Source of the DNA: Streptococcus suis 10581
GTDB taxonomy: Bacteria > Bacillota > Bacilli > Lactobacillales > Streptococcaceae
NCBI GenBank assembly: GCA_000440235.1
Contig: ALKQ01000051.1
Location: 1-48,429, forward strand
Direction: 5' to 3'
Length of the DNA: 48,429 nt
Of this stretch, positions 1 through 7,537 are shown one piece after another (the first letter of the stretch is position 1; every line of letters begins with the position of its first letter). A program made the translations under genes and the position numbers. The notes under the pieces were generated by a model, which saw only the letters and a program-made list of their open reading frames with translations, was not told where the DNA came from and searched no databases.

Positions 1-15
1 AAGCCATCATGGATG

Positions 16-34
16 TCTTGCCCAGCCTCTTTTC
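16..34 (-). repeat. Partial copy of dispersed repeat (edge fragment)
   Basis: Read on the minus strand this stretch gives AAAAGAGGCTGGGCAAGA. That is nearly the left edge of the repeat copies seen at 35353-35524, 42442-42612 and 48336-48429. Only about 20 bases match before the window edge, so it may be a short relic or simply a shared terminator-like motif. Confidence 0.4.
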
Positions 35-37
35 GTA

Positions 38-880
38 TTATTCTAAAACAAGCTTAGTTTTGATGCCGTCTATATCAACAAAGGCTACGCTATTGTCTAG
101 TCTTTGAAGGTTTAGGTTTGCAGCTGTGGCGCGTTCCAAGGTTGCTTCAAAAGCTTCTGGATTGGAATAGATGACCGTATAGTAGGCAAGTCCTGGCATG
201 CCTTCAGTTCGTGTTTGGAGATGTTTTCCACCCCATTCATTGACAGCCAGGTGGTGATGGTAGTCACCAGAAGCTAACCAGGCTGCAGATGGGACGGAGA
301 ATTTATCCTCGACAGCTAGGACCTCTTGATAGAATAGGCTTGAAGCGGAGCTTTCTCGAACGGACAGGTGAATATGGCCCATGCGACTGCCAAGCGGCAT
401 CTGATAGACTGCGTCAGCTTTTTTCCCCAGAGCATAGATTGTTTCTGCATCCATAGGCTCAGTAATGCCGACGATGCGGCCGTCTGGGCGGACATCCCAA
501 GTGTCTTGAGGTAGGTCGCGGTAAATTTCGATGCCATTGCCTTCGGTGTCGGCTAGGTAAATGGCTTCGCTGTAACCGTGGTCGCTGGCGCCTTGGAGGG
601 GAACTTTGTTGTCGATAAAGTGGCGGAAAATGGTGCCTAAGTCCTCTCGACTAGGTAGGACAATGGCCAAGTGATAGAGTCCGTAGCTTTGGCTAACTTC
701 GCCTATCTGCTCTGTTTGAATGAGACGAATAAGAGTGGTCTGACCGACACCAAGGTCAATCTGTTTAGAGTTTTCAGTCAGAACTTGGAGGCCCAATACC
801 TGCTGGTAAAACAGACTTTGGAGTTCCAGATTGCGAACATTGAGGGCAACTAGGCCCAGTTCAAATTGGGAATTGTACAT
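38..880 (-). CDS. VOC family protein (glyoxalase/extradiol dioxygenase-like)
   Basis: The 280-residue protein carries two vicinal-oxygen-chelate modules. The first, about residues 7-125, begins with a VALNVRNLELQSLFYQQVLGL pattern. The second, about 165-275, starts near HIHLSVRESSASSLFYQEVL. Bacillus CatE-like catechol 2,3-dioxygenases and many uncharacterised Firmicute proteins share this layout. Candidate metal ligands are visible as H71 in YHLAIV, E118 in NGIEIYRD and a His in HIHLSV. The family binds a divalent metal and works on small organic substrates; the substrate here is unknown. It is probably cytosolic, as no signal peptide is present. It is transcribed towards the window start, and about 100 bases separate it from the next minus-strand gene. 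Confidence 0.85.
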   Translation of the reverse strand: MYNSQFELGLVALNVRNLELQSLFYQQVLGLQVLTENSKQIDLGVGQTTLIRLIQTEQIGEVSQSYGLYHLAIVLPSREDLGTIFRHFIDNKVPLQGASDHGYSEAIYLADTEGNGIEIYRDLPQDTWDVRPDGRIVGITEPMDAETIYALGKKADAVYQMPLGSRMGHIHLSVRESSASSLFYQEVLAVEDKFSVPSAAWLASGDYHHHLAVNEWGGKHLQTRTEGMPGLAYYTVIYSNPEAFEATLERATAANLNLQRLDNSVAFVDIDGIKTKLVLE

Positions 881-980
881 AGGGATACCTGGCTTTCTGA
901 TACAATTTATAGGAATTTTCGAGTTACTTAGTATCTTTTGGCGAAGAATGTGTGACGAATAGACTTTTGAAAATTGATTA

Positions 981-1382
981 TTATCTCATAGCTTTCTCAA
1001 CAAGTGCGCTATCTACGATTTGGATAAAGTGTGTAATTCTATTTTCAGCATTAAAATCGTAAATATGGACAAAGTCTGCTTGGAAGGATTTCTGAGTAAG
1101 GTTGTAGGTCCCCTTGTAGTAGCCATAAACCATGACACGGTTTCCTGAAAAGGCGTAATCAACAGGTGTGGCACTATAATTGGTCCATTCAGAGCCTAGT
1201 CTTGCATGGACGTTTTCAATCACTGCATCTGGACCAATATAGGTACCAGCATAGGGAAAGCCTGCAGCTTCTGTCCAAGAGACATCAGCAGCTAAATGGC
1301 TCTTGAAATCTTCTATTCGACCTTGAGCAGTAGCTAGATAAGTTTCTTCTAAAATATTTTTATATAATTGATTTTTTGACAT
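981..1382 (-). CDS. Nuclear transport factor 2-like (SnoaL-like) protein
   Basis: This 133-residue protein has the size and pattern of the NTF2/SnoaL-like cone fold. An N-terminal helix (YKNILEETYLATAQG) precedes a DFKSHLAADVSWTEAAGFPYAG segment, and a beta-rich half ends in FVHIYDFNAENRITHFIQIVD. The family includes small cyclases, isomerases and many proteins of unknown role, so no reaction is assigned. It lies 3 bases downstream of the MBL-fold gene and is probably co-transcribed with it. A remnant of another protein of this kind lies at 2877-2987, so the locus once held two members. Confidence 0.8.
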   Translation of the reverse strand: MSKNQLYKNILEETYLATAQGRIEDFKSHLAADVSWTEAAGFPYAGTYIGPDAVIENVHARLGSEWTNYSATPVDYAFSGNRVMVYGYYKGTYNLTQKSFQADFVHIYDFNAENRITHFIQIVDSALVEKAMR

Positions 1383-1385
1383 ACA

Positions 1386-2204
1386 TTACCCCCATGGTAT
1401 TTCACCGGTTAAGACTTTAGCACTCAATTCCAAGACTGCCTCGTTACGAAGATTAGGGAATTTTTCTTTCATTTTAGCGACAAAAGTAGCTGAGTCTTTG
1501 ACTTCTTTTTTTAATTTGATTGCTACTTCAATATAGGCGATTGAAAAATCAAGTGCTTGAGAATCAAATGAACCTTCACTATCTGCATGACCTGGAATAA
1601 TGAGAGAGGCATCCAGTGCCTTCATATCTTTTAATCGATCTTGCCAGGCTTTCAATTTCTCGGTAGTTTGTGAATCTGCTAAGAAGAGGTGAATTTGATT
1701 AAAGGTATTGATACCGCCAATAATGGTTTTGGTTTCTACATTCCAAAGATTGATTTGACTTGGTTCACTACCGAAAAATTCCCATTTATCACCTTCAAAT
1801 TCTAATGTAGATTCTTGAATGAGCGCTGGTAAAATAATATTTTTAGGAGCTTGGTCACCTAAAGAGCCTCCCCATACCTGTAATTTTTTTGATACTGTTT
1901 TTAAAATATGGTCGATAACATAAGACGTTGCATAGACAATGACTTCTGGGAATGATTTTTTGATAGGCTCAAGAGCAAAATAATAGTCTGGATCCCCTTG
2001 AATGATAAAGATTTTTTCTAATGTCAGTTGCGCGTCTTGTAGATAGCGAACAATTCGCTCTCCTTCTGATTGTTTAAACCCTGAACCTACAAGGAGAGCC
2101 TTGCCATTTTTAATGATTAAGGTCGCCGTAACCATAAAACTTGATTCATCATTTGTAAAGATGTGTAATTCTGTTCCATTTTGTAGCTTATAATGTTTTT
2201 CCAT
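1386..2204 (-). CDS. MBL-fold metallo-hydrolase-like protein with altered metal motif
   Basis: The 272-residue protein has the metallo-beta-lactamase fold layout: a beta-rich N-terminus (LHIFTNDESSFMVTATLII), a central motif region and a late IIPGHADSEG segment. The canonical HxHxDH metal-binding motif is replaced by QGDPDYY (in FIIQGDPDYYFA), so most of the usual histidines are missing. Relatives I recall read HGDPDYYFG there, so part of the change is family-typical while the Gln looks particular to this copy. It may be a weak or altered enzyme or a non-catalytic protein. It sits between the NTF2-like and DsbA-like genes in one minus-strand run, suggesting a shared stress or detoxification role, which is inference. 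Confidence 0.75.
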   Translation of the reverse strand: MEKHYKLQNGTELHIFTNDESSFMVTATLIIKNGKALLVGSGFKQSEGERIVRYLQDAQLTLEKIFIIQGDPDYYFALEPIKKSFPEVIVYATSYVIDHILKTVSKKLQVWGGSLGDQAPKNIILPALIQESTLEFEGDKWEFFGSEPSQINLWNVETKTIIGGINTFNQIHLFLADSQTTEKLKAWQDRLKDMKALDASLIIPGHADSEGSFDSQALDFSIAYIEVAIKLKKEVKDSATFVAKMKEKFPNLRNEAVLELSAKVLTGEIPWG

Positions 2205-2219
2205 AAATAGTTGCCCTTT

Positions 2220-2840
2220 CTATTGCGTAATAGCTGCTTGGAAATTTTTTTCCAAATCGTCTACTGTGCGAACTTTATTGATAAGATTAAAGAAGTTTCC
2301 GTCTTTTTCGAGTAACAAGGTTGGGAAAGAGGTTACCCCCATTTCATAAGCCTTGATAAAGTCTGGGTGTAGACTTTCTGGTTGTTTCAAGTTGCTTGAT
2401 AGTTCTTCCATAGCCTTTGTAGGTAACTGATAGCTTCCGATTAGGCTAGTGTAACTGTCTGCTTGATTGAGGTCTAATCCATCTTCAAAAAATAAGGCTT
2501 GAATGTCTAATGTTAGCTGAGCAAGCTGGTGTGGTTCAACGTAGTTTTTCAAGACTGAGTAGGCTCTAGCAGGACCAAGGGAGTCCATGGTAAAGTCCTT
2601 ATCCTTAAACAATTGATTGTAGTTATCGCCAAAAGACATTTGGTAATAGCTTTCGATTTGTTTGTTGATGGTCTGTGCCTGCTGGAAATCAACCATTTTC
2701 TTTTTGTTATCTCCGACAAACAATCCTCCGTTAATGACCTCTATTTCTATGTCAGGATGGTCTTGCATGAATTTTGTGAAAATGTGGTTAAAGCCGTAGG
2801 TCCAACCACAATAAGCATCGATGATGTAATATAGTTTCAT
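2220..2840 (-). CDS. DsbA-family (thioredoxin-fold) oxidoreductase-like protein
   Basis: This 206-residue protein resembles the DsbA/FrnE-type thioredoxin fold. It starts with a beta strand leading to YIIDAYCGWTYGF, has a helical insert of about 120 residues, and shows the cis-proline signature as VTSFPTLLLEKDG near residue 170. Active members usually have a CxxC pair at the N-terminal motif; here it reads CGWT, so only one cysteine remains. That predicts a glutaredoxin-like one-cysteine mechanism or loss of disulfide chemistry. No signal peptide is visible, so it should be cytosolic. It lies 15 bases upstream of the MBL-fold gene in the same direction. Confidence 0.8.
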   Translation of the reverse strand: MKLYYIIDAYCGWTYGFNHIFTKFMQDHPDIEIEVINGGLFVGDNKKKMVDFQQAQTINKQIESYYQMSFGDNYNQLFKDKDFTMDSLGPARAYSVLKNYVEPHQLAQLTLDIQALFFEDGLDLNQADSYTSLIGSYQLPTKAMEELSSNLKQPESLHPDFIKAYEMGVTSFPTLLLEKDGNFFNLINKVRTVDDLEKNFQAAITQ

Positions 2841-2876
2841 TTTAATTTTCTTTCATCTTATTTTCTTGGTTTTTGA

Positions 2877-2987
2877 TTAGAATTTAGCATTGCTATTGAC
2901 AGTTTTGGAATCTTCCTCGATTGGTACAACAACATCCCAGAGTTCTGCAATTTTATCATCTTCAACTCGATAAAGATCTGTATTGAC
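2877..2987 (-). pseudogene. Remnant of a second NTF2/SnoaL-like gene (C-terminal end only)
   Basis: The minus strand encodes 36 residues reading VNTDLYRVEDDKIAELWDVV and then VPIEEDSKTVNSNAKF before a stop. DLYRVEDDKIAELWDVVVP is the typical last strand and turn of SnoaL/NTF2-like polyketide-cyclase-type proteins. There is no start codon, and an in-frame TAG lies directly upstream (2988-2990). The rest of the gene has been lost between it and the FMN reductase gene. Confidence 0.7.
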
Positions 2988-2996
2988 CTATAGAGT

Positions 2997-3536
2997 CTAA
3001 GCTTCTAACAAAGCTTGAGCTTGAGCTTGCAGACCAGCGATAGCTTCCTCTGACAATACCAACTGTCCAGTTCCCCATGCTTCTGGGTTGACGGTAGTCC
3101 CTGTAAACTCACCTACAACTTGCATACGAACAAATGGTAGGAGAGCATGGTAGCTAGCAAACATTGGCTCATGTCCAGCATTGGCAACAGATGATACAGT
3201 AACAATTTTGTCTTGTAGGGCAGATGGGCCACGTGTTTCTGACAAGTCTAGGGCACGGCTGAGCCAGTCAATCAAGTTTTTCACTGTGCCTGGAATAGCA
3301 AAGTTGTAAACTGGTGAGAAAATCCAGATAGCATTTGCAGCCATAATCGCATCACGTGCAGCTTGGACAGCTGGCAAGACTGGTGTTTCAAAATCTTGGT
3401 TCATAAGTGGGATTTCTTTATAGTTAAGATAAGATACAGTTGCTTGACCTTCTAAGATGCTTTCAGCTTGCTTTGCCATTTGGTGGTTGAATGAACCTTC
3501 ACGTAGTGAACCGACGATAAATAAAATGTTTTTCAT
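2997..3536 (-). CDS. NADPH-dependent FMN reductase / quinone reductase
   Basis: The 179-residue protein is a flavodoxin-like NAD(P)H:FMN/quinone reductase. The phosphate loop of the FMN site is visible as [16 protein letters not shown] at residues 5-20. The isoalloxazine-contact segment [22 protein letters not shown] follows near residue 80. It would reduce quinones, dyes or chromate-like electrophiles in the cytosol. The start at 3536 has an upstream AAGGAAG and matches usual family lengths. An in-frame ATG at 3590 with a stronger AAAGGAG would add 18 residues and cannot be excluded. The gene heads the minus-strand run and is divergent from an HxlR regulator, the usual arrangement for electrophile-sensing control. 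Confidence 0.85.
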   Translation of the reverse strand: MKNILFIVGSLREGSFNHQMAKQAESILEGQATVSYLNYKEIPLMNQDFETPVLPAVQAARDAIMAANAIWIFSPVYNFAIPGTVKNLIDWLSRALDLSETRGPSALQDKIVTVSSVANAGHEPMFASYHALLPFVRMQVVGEFTGTTVNPEAWGTGQLVLSEEAIAGLQAQAQALLEA

Positions 3537-3615
3537 GTTTTTTTCTTCCTTTTTTGTAAATATATTTTTGAAAACTGAGATTATTGACATAGGGACTCCT
3601 TTGTATTATATAGTG

Positions 3616-3631
3616 CAATGAATGATCATTG
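3616..3631. promoter_or_regulatory. Inverted repeat in hxlR/FMN-reductase intergenic region
   Basis: CAATGA-ATGA-TCATTG is a perfect 6-bp-arm dyad between the divergent reductase and HxlR genes. It lies in the leader of the minus-strand transcript. It is a candidate regulator site, less well placed than the GTACT dyad at 3692-3713. Confidence 0.4.
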
Positions 3632-3681
3632 TATCGCTCCTTTTGAGAAAATACTTTCCTGCTTTCGCAGTTTATGGTATT

Positions 3682-3713
3682 ATTGTAACAGGTACTAAAA
3701 ATAAAACAAGTAC
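3682..3713 (-). promoter_or_regulatory. Minus-strand promoter with GTACT-N12-AGTAC operator
   Basis: On the minus strand a TTGTTT -35 (3704-3709) and a TACAAT -10 (3682-3687) are 16 bases apart. A dyad GTACT-N12-AGTAC (3692-3713) covers the -35 and spacer. HxlR-family repressors of quinone-reductase genes bind dyads over promoters, so this is the best candidate operator for the HxlR protein encoded next door. The regulatory link is inference. Confidence 0.5.
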
Positions 3714-3783
3714 GATTTTTTTGAATAGTCACTTTCTTTTTATGAAGCAATGAATAATATCAAAGAAAAATAAAGGAGAAATA

Positions 3784-4131
3784 ATGCCAACATTTACATC
3801 TCATACCGTGCCAGAGTGTCCTTATGTGACCACTCAGAGTGTCTTATCAGGGAAATGGAGTATGTTACTTTTGCACCACATCGAAGAAGGACCGATTCGT
3901 TTTAATGAATTGCACCGTCGATTAACAGGGATTTCCCAAGCAACCCTTACCAAGCAGTTACGTCAATTGGAGGATGATGGTTTAATTACTCGTAAAGTCT
4001 ATGCACAGGTTCCGCCAAGAGTAGAATATGAACTGAGCGAGATTGGTCAGGAATTCAAGATGGTTCTTCAACAAATTGAAGTCTTCGGTGATAAATACAT
4101 CAACTTTGTCAAATCAAAAAAATCTGAATGA
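3784..4131 (+). CDS. HxlR-family winged-helix transcriptional regulator
   Basis: This 115-residue protein shows the HxlR/DUF24 signature: an N-terminal cysteine in PECPYVTTQSVLSGKWSMLLL, then FNELHRRLTGISQATLTKQLRQLEDDGLITRKVY as the recognition helix and wing. Cys12 is placed like the redox-sensing cysteine of YodB/HypR-type members, which respond to quinones and other electrophiles. The divergent FMN/quinone reductase gene is the natural target. AAAGGAG lies upstream of the ATG. The stop codon falls inside the terminator hairpin shared with pepF. Confidence 0.9.
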   Translation: MPTFTSHTVPECPYVTTQSVLSGKWSMLLLHHIEEGPIRFNELHRRLTGISQATLTKQLRQLEDDGLITRKVYAQVPPRVEYELSEIGQEFKMVLQQIEVFGDKYINFVKSKKSE

Positions 4132-4154
4132 GTTCATATCTCATTCAGATTTTT
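4118..4154. terminator. Bidirectional terminator between hxlR and pepF
   Basis: A perfect 15-bp stem (AAAAATCTGAATGAG and its complement) encloses a 7-base loop. It has A and T tracts on both sides, so it can stop transcription from both converging genes. Confidence 0.85.
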
Positions 4155-4159
4155 GTCTT

Positions 4160-5857
4160 TTATAGTTCGTCATCCTTAACTGCATTTAACCAATCGGCAG
4201 CAGCCTTGGCTGTGCTTTCGAGGGCCCCTTCTTTGAACGGTGATTGGAGGTTTGCAGCTTCAACCACTTGCAAGAAGGACTTGGTGCCACCCAAATCACA
4301 GATACGGATGTAGTCTTCCCAAGCATTTTCATCGTGATCTACCTGCGTGCGTTTCCAGAATTGGAGGGCACAAACTTGGGCCAAGGTATAGTCGATGTAG
4401 TAGAATGGACTAGCAAAGATATGACCTTGACGATACCAGAAGATACCGCGGTTGAGGGCTTCTGACTCGGAATAGTCACGGTCTGGCAAGTAGAGATCTT
4501 GGAGTTTTTTCCAAGTCGCCTTGCGTTCAGCTGGTGTCATCTCTGGATGTTCATAGACTTCGTGCTGGAAGTGATCCACCAAGACACCGTAAGGCAAGAA
4601 GAGAAGGGCACTTGCCAAGTGGGTGAATTTATATTTATCAACTTGTTCCTTGAAGAAACGGTCCATCCATGGCCAGGTCATAAATTCCATAGACATAGAG
4701 TGGATTTCACAGGTTTCGTAGGTTGGCCAAACAACTTCTGGACTTTGAATCCAACGCGAACGATAAACTTGGAAGGCGTGACCTGCTTCGTGGGTCAAGA
4801 CATCAATATCACCGCTGGTTCCGTTGAAGTTGGAGAAGATGAATGGGCTCTTGAAGTCAGGGATATAGGTGCAGTAGCCACCGCTGTTTTTGCCTGGTTT
4901 TGCAACCAAGTCCAAGAGTTCATGCTCAATCATGAAATCGAAGAATTCGCCTGTTTCTGCGGACAATTCACGGTACATGTCTTGGGCTTGGCTGACGATA
5001 AAGTCAGGGTCACCTTGAGGGACTGCGTTTCCGTCCAAAAACTCAAGATTGAGGTCGTAGTGTTTGAGGCTTGGCACCTGCAAGCGTTTGGCTTGGCGTT
5101 GACGCAGATTTTGTACAATCGGTACGATATGCTTGAGGATTTCCTCACGATAAACCTTGACCATATCACGATTGTAATCGAAACGGTTCATCTTGAGGTA
5201 GCCGTATTCCACATAGTCCTTGAAGCCGAGTTTGTGGGCGATTTCCGTACGGACCTTGACCAATTCATCGTAAACACGGTCAAAGTCAGCTTCCTTGCTT
5301 TCAAAGAAGGCAGTTGTGGCAGCAGAAGCAGCCTTGCGGACCTCGCGGTCAGTTGATTGACCGAATGGCCCCATTTGTGCCAGGTTGTAGGTCTGACCTT
5401 GGAAATCAATCTCTGCTCCAGCAATCAGTTTGCTGTATTCATCGGTCAATTCATTTTCCTTTTGGAACAAGGGAATGACAGCTGATGAGAAGGTCTTGAG
5501 CTTGTTCTCAGCCTGCATGAAGAAAGTTTCTGGTAAAATGTCTGACAGTTCTTCCTTGCAAGGCGTCTGGACAATGACACGGTAGTAGTTGGTGGTCAAT
5601 TCTTCAAAAAGTGGTGAATATTCATTCCAAAACTTGGTTTCTTCATTGTAGAACTCATCGTTCATGTCGATAGTATGACGGATCATCCAGAGGTTGTACT
5701 GGGTATCGACCAGGTTGAGTAATTTGGTAATGGCAGTAACCAGTGTGCGTGTGGTTTCGAGGCTACTTGCTTGAGCCAACTGGTCGGTCAGGTCAGTAAA
5801 TTGAGCCTTGATGGCTTCATAATCGGGACGGACATAGGTATAGTCTGAAAATTTCAT
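4160..5857 (-). CDS. pepF: M3-family oligoendopeptidase (PepF type)
   Basis: The 565-residue protein is a zinc metallopeptidase of the M3 family that cuts short peptides in the cytosol. The catalytic HEAGH motif is at residues 356-360 (DVLTHEAGHAFQ), and the third ligand region lies about 25 residues later in YETCEIHSMSMEFMTWPW. The mostly helical N-terminal 200 residues are typical of the family. The length agrees with streptococcal PepF-like peptidases of about 560-600 residues. GGAGAAAG precedes the ATG at a good distance. It is a single-gene unit, convergent with hxlR and divergent from ppaC. Confidence 0.9.
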   Translation of the reverse strand: MKFSDYTYVRPDYEAIKAQFTDLTDQLAQASSLETTRTLVTAITKLLNLVDTQYNLWMIRHTIDMNDEFYNEETKFWNEYSPLFEELTTNYYRVIVQTPCKEELSDILPETFFMQAENKLKTFSSAVIPLFQKENELTDEYSKLIAGAEIDFQGQTYNLAQMGPFGQSTDREVRKAASAATTAFFESKEADFDRVYDELVKVRTEIAHKLGFKDYVEYGYLKMNRFDYNRDMVKVYREEILKHIVPIVQNLRQRQAKRLQVPSLKHYDLNLEFLDGNAVPQGDPDFIVSQAQDMYRELSAETGEFFDFMIEHELLDLVAKPGKNSGGYCTYIPDFKSPFIFSNFNGTSGDIDVLTHEAGHAFQVYRSRWIQSPEVVWPTYETCEIHSMSMEFMTWPWMDRFFKEQVDKYKFTHLASALLFLPYGVLVDHFQHEVYEHPEMTPAERKATWKKLQDLYLPDRDYSESEALNRGIFWYRQGHIFASPFYYIDYTLAQVCALQFWKRTQVDHDENAWEDYIRICDLGGTKSFLQVVEAANLQSPFKEGALESTAKAAADWLNAVKDDEL

Positions 5858-5932
5858 ATCTTTCTCCTTTTGTATTACTACCTTCTATCTTACTCTTTTT
5901 GAAAACGTTTGGCAAATCTGGACCCATCCATG

Positions 5933-5961
5933 TTCACAAGTCTTTCTATTTATGGTAAAAT
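5933..5961 (+). promoter_or_regulatory. Promoter of ppaC
   Basis: TTCACA (5933-5938) and TAAAAT (5956-5961) are separated by 17 bases and lie 34 bases before the ppaC start. Confidence 0.6.
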
Positions 5962-5994
5962 GTAGGAGATTATTAGAAAAATGAGGTTGTAGAC

Positions 5995-6930
5995 ATGTCT
6001 AAATTTTTAGTTTTTGGTCACCAAAATCCTGATACAGATGCCATTGCATCATCATACGGCTGGGCTCACTTGGAGCGTGAAGTGTTTGGTCGTGATGCGG
6101 AAGCAGTTGCTCTTGGAACGCCAAATGAAGAAACAGCGTTTGCGCTTGACTATTTTGGTGTTACTGCACCGCGCGTGGTTGAGTCTGCTAAGGCAGAAGG
6201 CGTTAGCCAAGTCATCTTGACTGACCACAATGAATTCCAACAGTCTATCGCAGACATCAAGGATGTGGAAGTTGCAGCTGTTATTGACCACCACCGTGTT
6301 GCAAACTTTGAAACGGCAAATCCATTGTACATGCGGTTGGAGCCAGTTGGTTCAGCTTCTTCTATCGTTTACCGTGCTGCTAAGGAAAATGGGATCACCC
6401 TTCCAAAAGAAGTGGCAGGTTTGCTCTTGTCTGGCTTGATTTCAGATACCCTCTTGCTCAAATCACCAACCACTCACGTTTCTGACCCACAGGTAGCCGC
6501 AGAATTGGCAGAATTGGCTGGGGTTAACTTAGAAGAATACGGCTTGGCACTCTTGAAAGCAGGAACCAACCTTGCCAGCAAGTCAGCAGAAGAATTGATT
6601 GACATCGATGCCAAAACCTTTGGTTTGAACGGAAATGACGTGCGTGTAGCCCAAGTCAACACAGTGGACATTGCAGAAGTCTTGGAACGCCAAGCAGAAA
6701 TCGAAGCAGCTATGACAGCAGCATCCGCAGCAAATGGCTACTCTGACTTTGTCCTCATGATTACGGACATCGTTAACTCAAACTCTGAAATCCTTGCCCT
6801 TGGTAGCAACATGGACAAGGTAGAAGCAGCCTTCAACTTCAAGCTGGAAAACAACCACGCTTTCCTTGCTGGTGCCGTTTCCCGTAAGAAACAAGTGGTA
6901 CCACAATTAACAGAAGCGTTTAACGCATAA
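5995..6930 (+). CDS. ppaC: Manganese-dependent inorganic pyrophosphatase
   Basis: This 311-residue family II pyrophosphatase of the DHH superfamily hydrolyses pyrophosphate to phosphate, using Mn2+. The N-terminal [15 protein letters not shown] gives the first metal ligands, ILTDHNE and VIDHHR supply the DHN/DHH motifs, and the C-terminal [10 protein letters not shown] is the substrate-binding SRKKQ signature. The length matches the streptococcal enzyme. Starts at ATG 5995; no strong Shine-Dalgarno is close upstream apart from GTAGGAG. A terminator follows before the next gene. Confidence 0.97.
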   Translation: MSKFLVFGHQNPDTDAIASSYGWAHLEREVFGRDAEAVALGTPNEETAFALDYFGVTAPRVVESAKAEGVSQVILTDHNEFQQSIADIKDVEVAAVIDHHRVANFETANPLYMRLEPVGSASSIVYRAAKENGITLPKEVAGLLLSGLISDTLLLKSPTTHVSDPQVAAELAELAGVNLEEYGLALLKAGTNLASKSAEELIDIDAKTFGLNGNDVRVAQVNTVDIAEVLERQAEIEAAMTAASAANGYSDFVLMITDIVNSNSEILALGSNMDKVEAAFNFKLENNHAFLAGAVSRKKQVVPQLTEAFNA

Positions 6931-6936
6931 ATACCT

Positions 6937-6958
6937 AGCACCTTCGGGTGCTTTCTTT
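6937..6958 (+). terminator. Terminator after ppaC
   Basis: AGCACC-TTCG-GGTGCT hairpin with a UUCG tetraloop, followed by TTCTTT. The next gene starts 16 bases later, so some read-through into it is likely. Confidence 0.75.
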
Positions 6959-6973
6959 ATTGAAAGGAAAATC

Positions 6974-7438
6974 ATGTCTTATACAGTAAATTTTAAAGAA
7001 GTCGAAACGACAGGCTTAGAAACTAGTCCAGTCGCAGAAGTCTTGGCAGGTCTGCGTGCCAATGAAGCCCGCTATTTCTGGAACAAATACAAGCAGGAGT
7101 TCGTGGTCTATACTCCAGAAGAGAAGCCTGAAATCCTGCCCTTCATCGAGCAGGTCTTGGCAGAGCGGGACATGAACTTTCCATATACCTCGCTTAACGT
7201 AGCCCAGCTTGAGGTAGATGGCATTCTCTGGTCCTTTGTCTTTTATGACAATGGGCTGGCAGTCAATGTCCTCTATACGCTAGAAGAAGGAGGCAAACGA
7301 GCGGTCGGTTTCAAATTGTCAGACGGCATTGACATTCCCAAAGAATTTGAAGGTAAATTCAAGTTTGCCCGCCAACGCTCCAAACTGGCAGGGGAAATTC
7401 GTGGCACCTTCTTTGTTATCAAGGGCGAGTATTTATAG
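6974..7438 (+). CDS. Conserved hypothetical protein
   Basis: The 154-residue protein is acidic and soluble, without a signal peptide, transmembrane segment or recognisable motif. It has alternating strand and helix stretches (ARYFWNKYKQEFVVYTPEEKPEILPFIEQVL, then WSFVFYDNGLAVNVLYTLEEGG). I recognise no named family. GAAAGGAAAA precedes the ATG. It may be transcribed partly by read-through from ppaC and ends at its own terminator. Confidence 0.75.
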   Translation: MSYTVNFKEVETTGLETSPVAEVLAGLRANEARYFWNKYKQEFVVYTPEEKPEILPFIEQVLAERDMNFPYTSLNVAQLEVDGILWSFVFYDNGLAVNVLYTLEEGGKRAVGFKLSDGIDIPKEFEGKFKFARQRSKLAGEIRGTFFVIKGEYL

Positions 7439-7444
7439 GATGGC

Positions 7445-7470
7445 AAATCTGGGGAAACCCAGATTTTTTA
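7445..7470 (+). terminator. Terminator
   Basis: AAATCTGGG-GAAA-CCCAGATTT hairpin with a GNRA-type loop, followed by TTTA. It closes the ppaC/hypothetical unit. Confidence 0.8.
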
Positions 7471-7479
7471 TATAATGAC

Positions 7480-7510
7480 TTGACCTGGAGTGGACTTCAA
7501 GGTGTATAAT
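7480..7510 (+). promoter_or_regulatory. MerR-type promoter with 19-bp spacer
   Basis: TTGACC (7480-7485) and TATAAT (7505-7510) are near-consensus but 19 bases apart, the overlong spacing that MerR proteins correct by twisting DNA. The spacer region carries an imperfect dyad, ACCTnGA ... TCnAGGT (about 7483-7503). The promoter lies 27 bases before the MerR gene it should control. Confidence 0.75.
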
Positions 7511-7537
7511 AAGCGAAAACAAAGAAAGGAGCCTGGA

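Noticed and set aside
4499..5356. Long open frame of 285 codons opposite pepF
   Set aside because: It lies fully antisense to a well-supported gene, has no ribosome site and shows no recognisable domain; it is a shadow of pepF codon use.
5898..5920. TTTGAAAACGTTTGGCAAA as a possible catabolite-response element
   Set aside because: It is palindromic around AAACGTTT, but the outer half does not fit the TGnAARCGnWWnCA spacing; it is one base off, so support is too weak.
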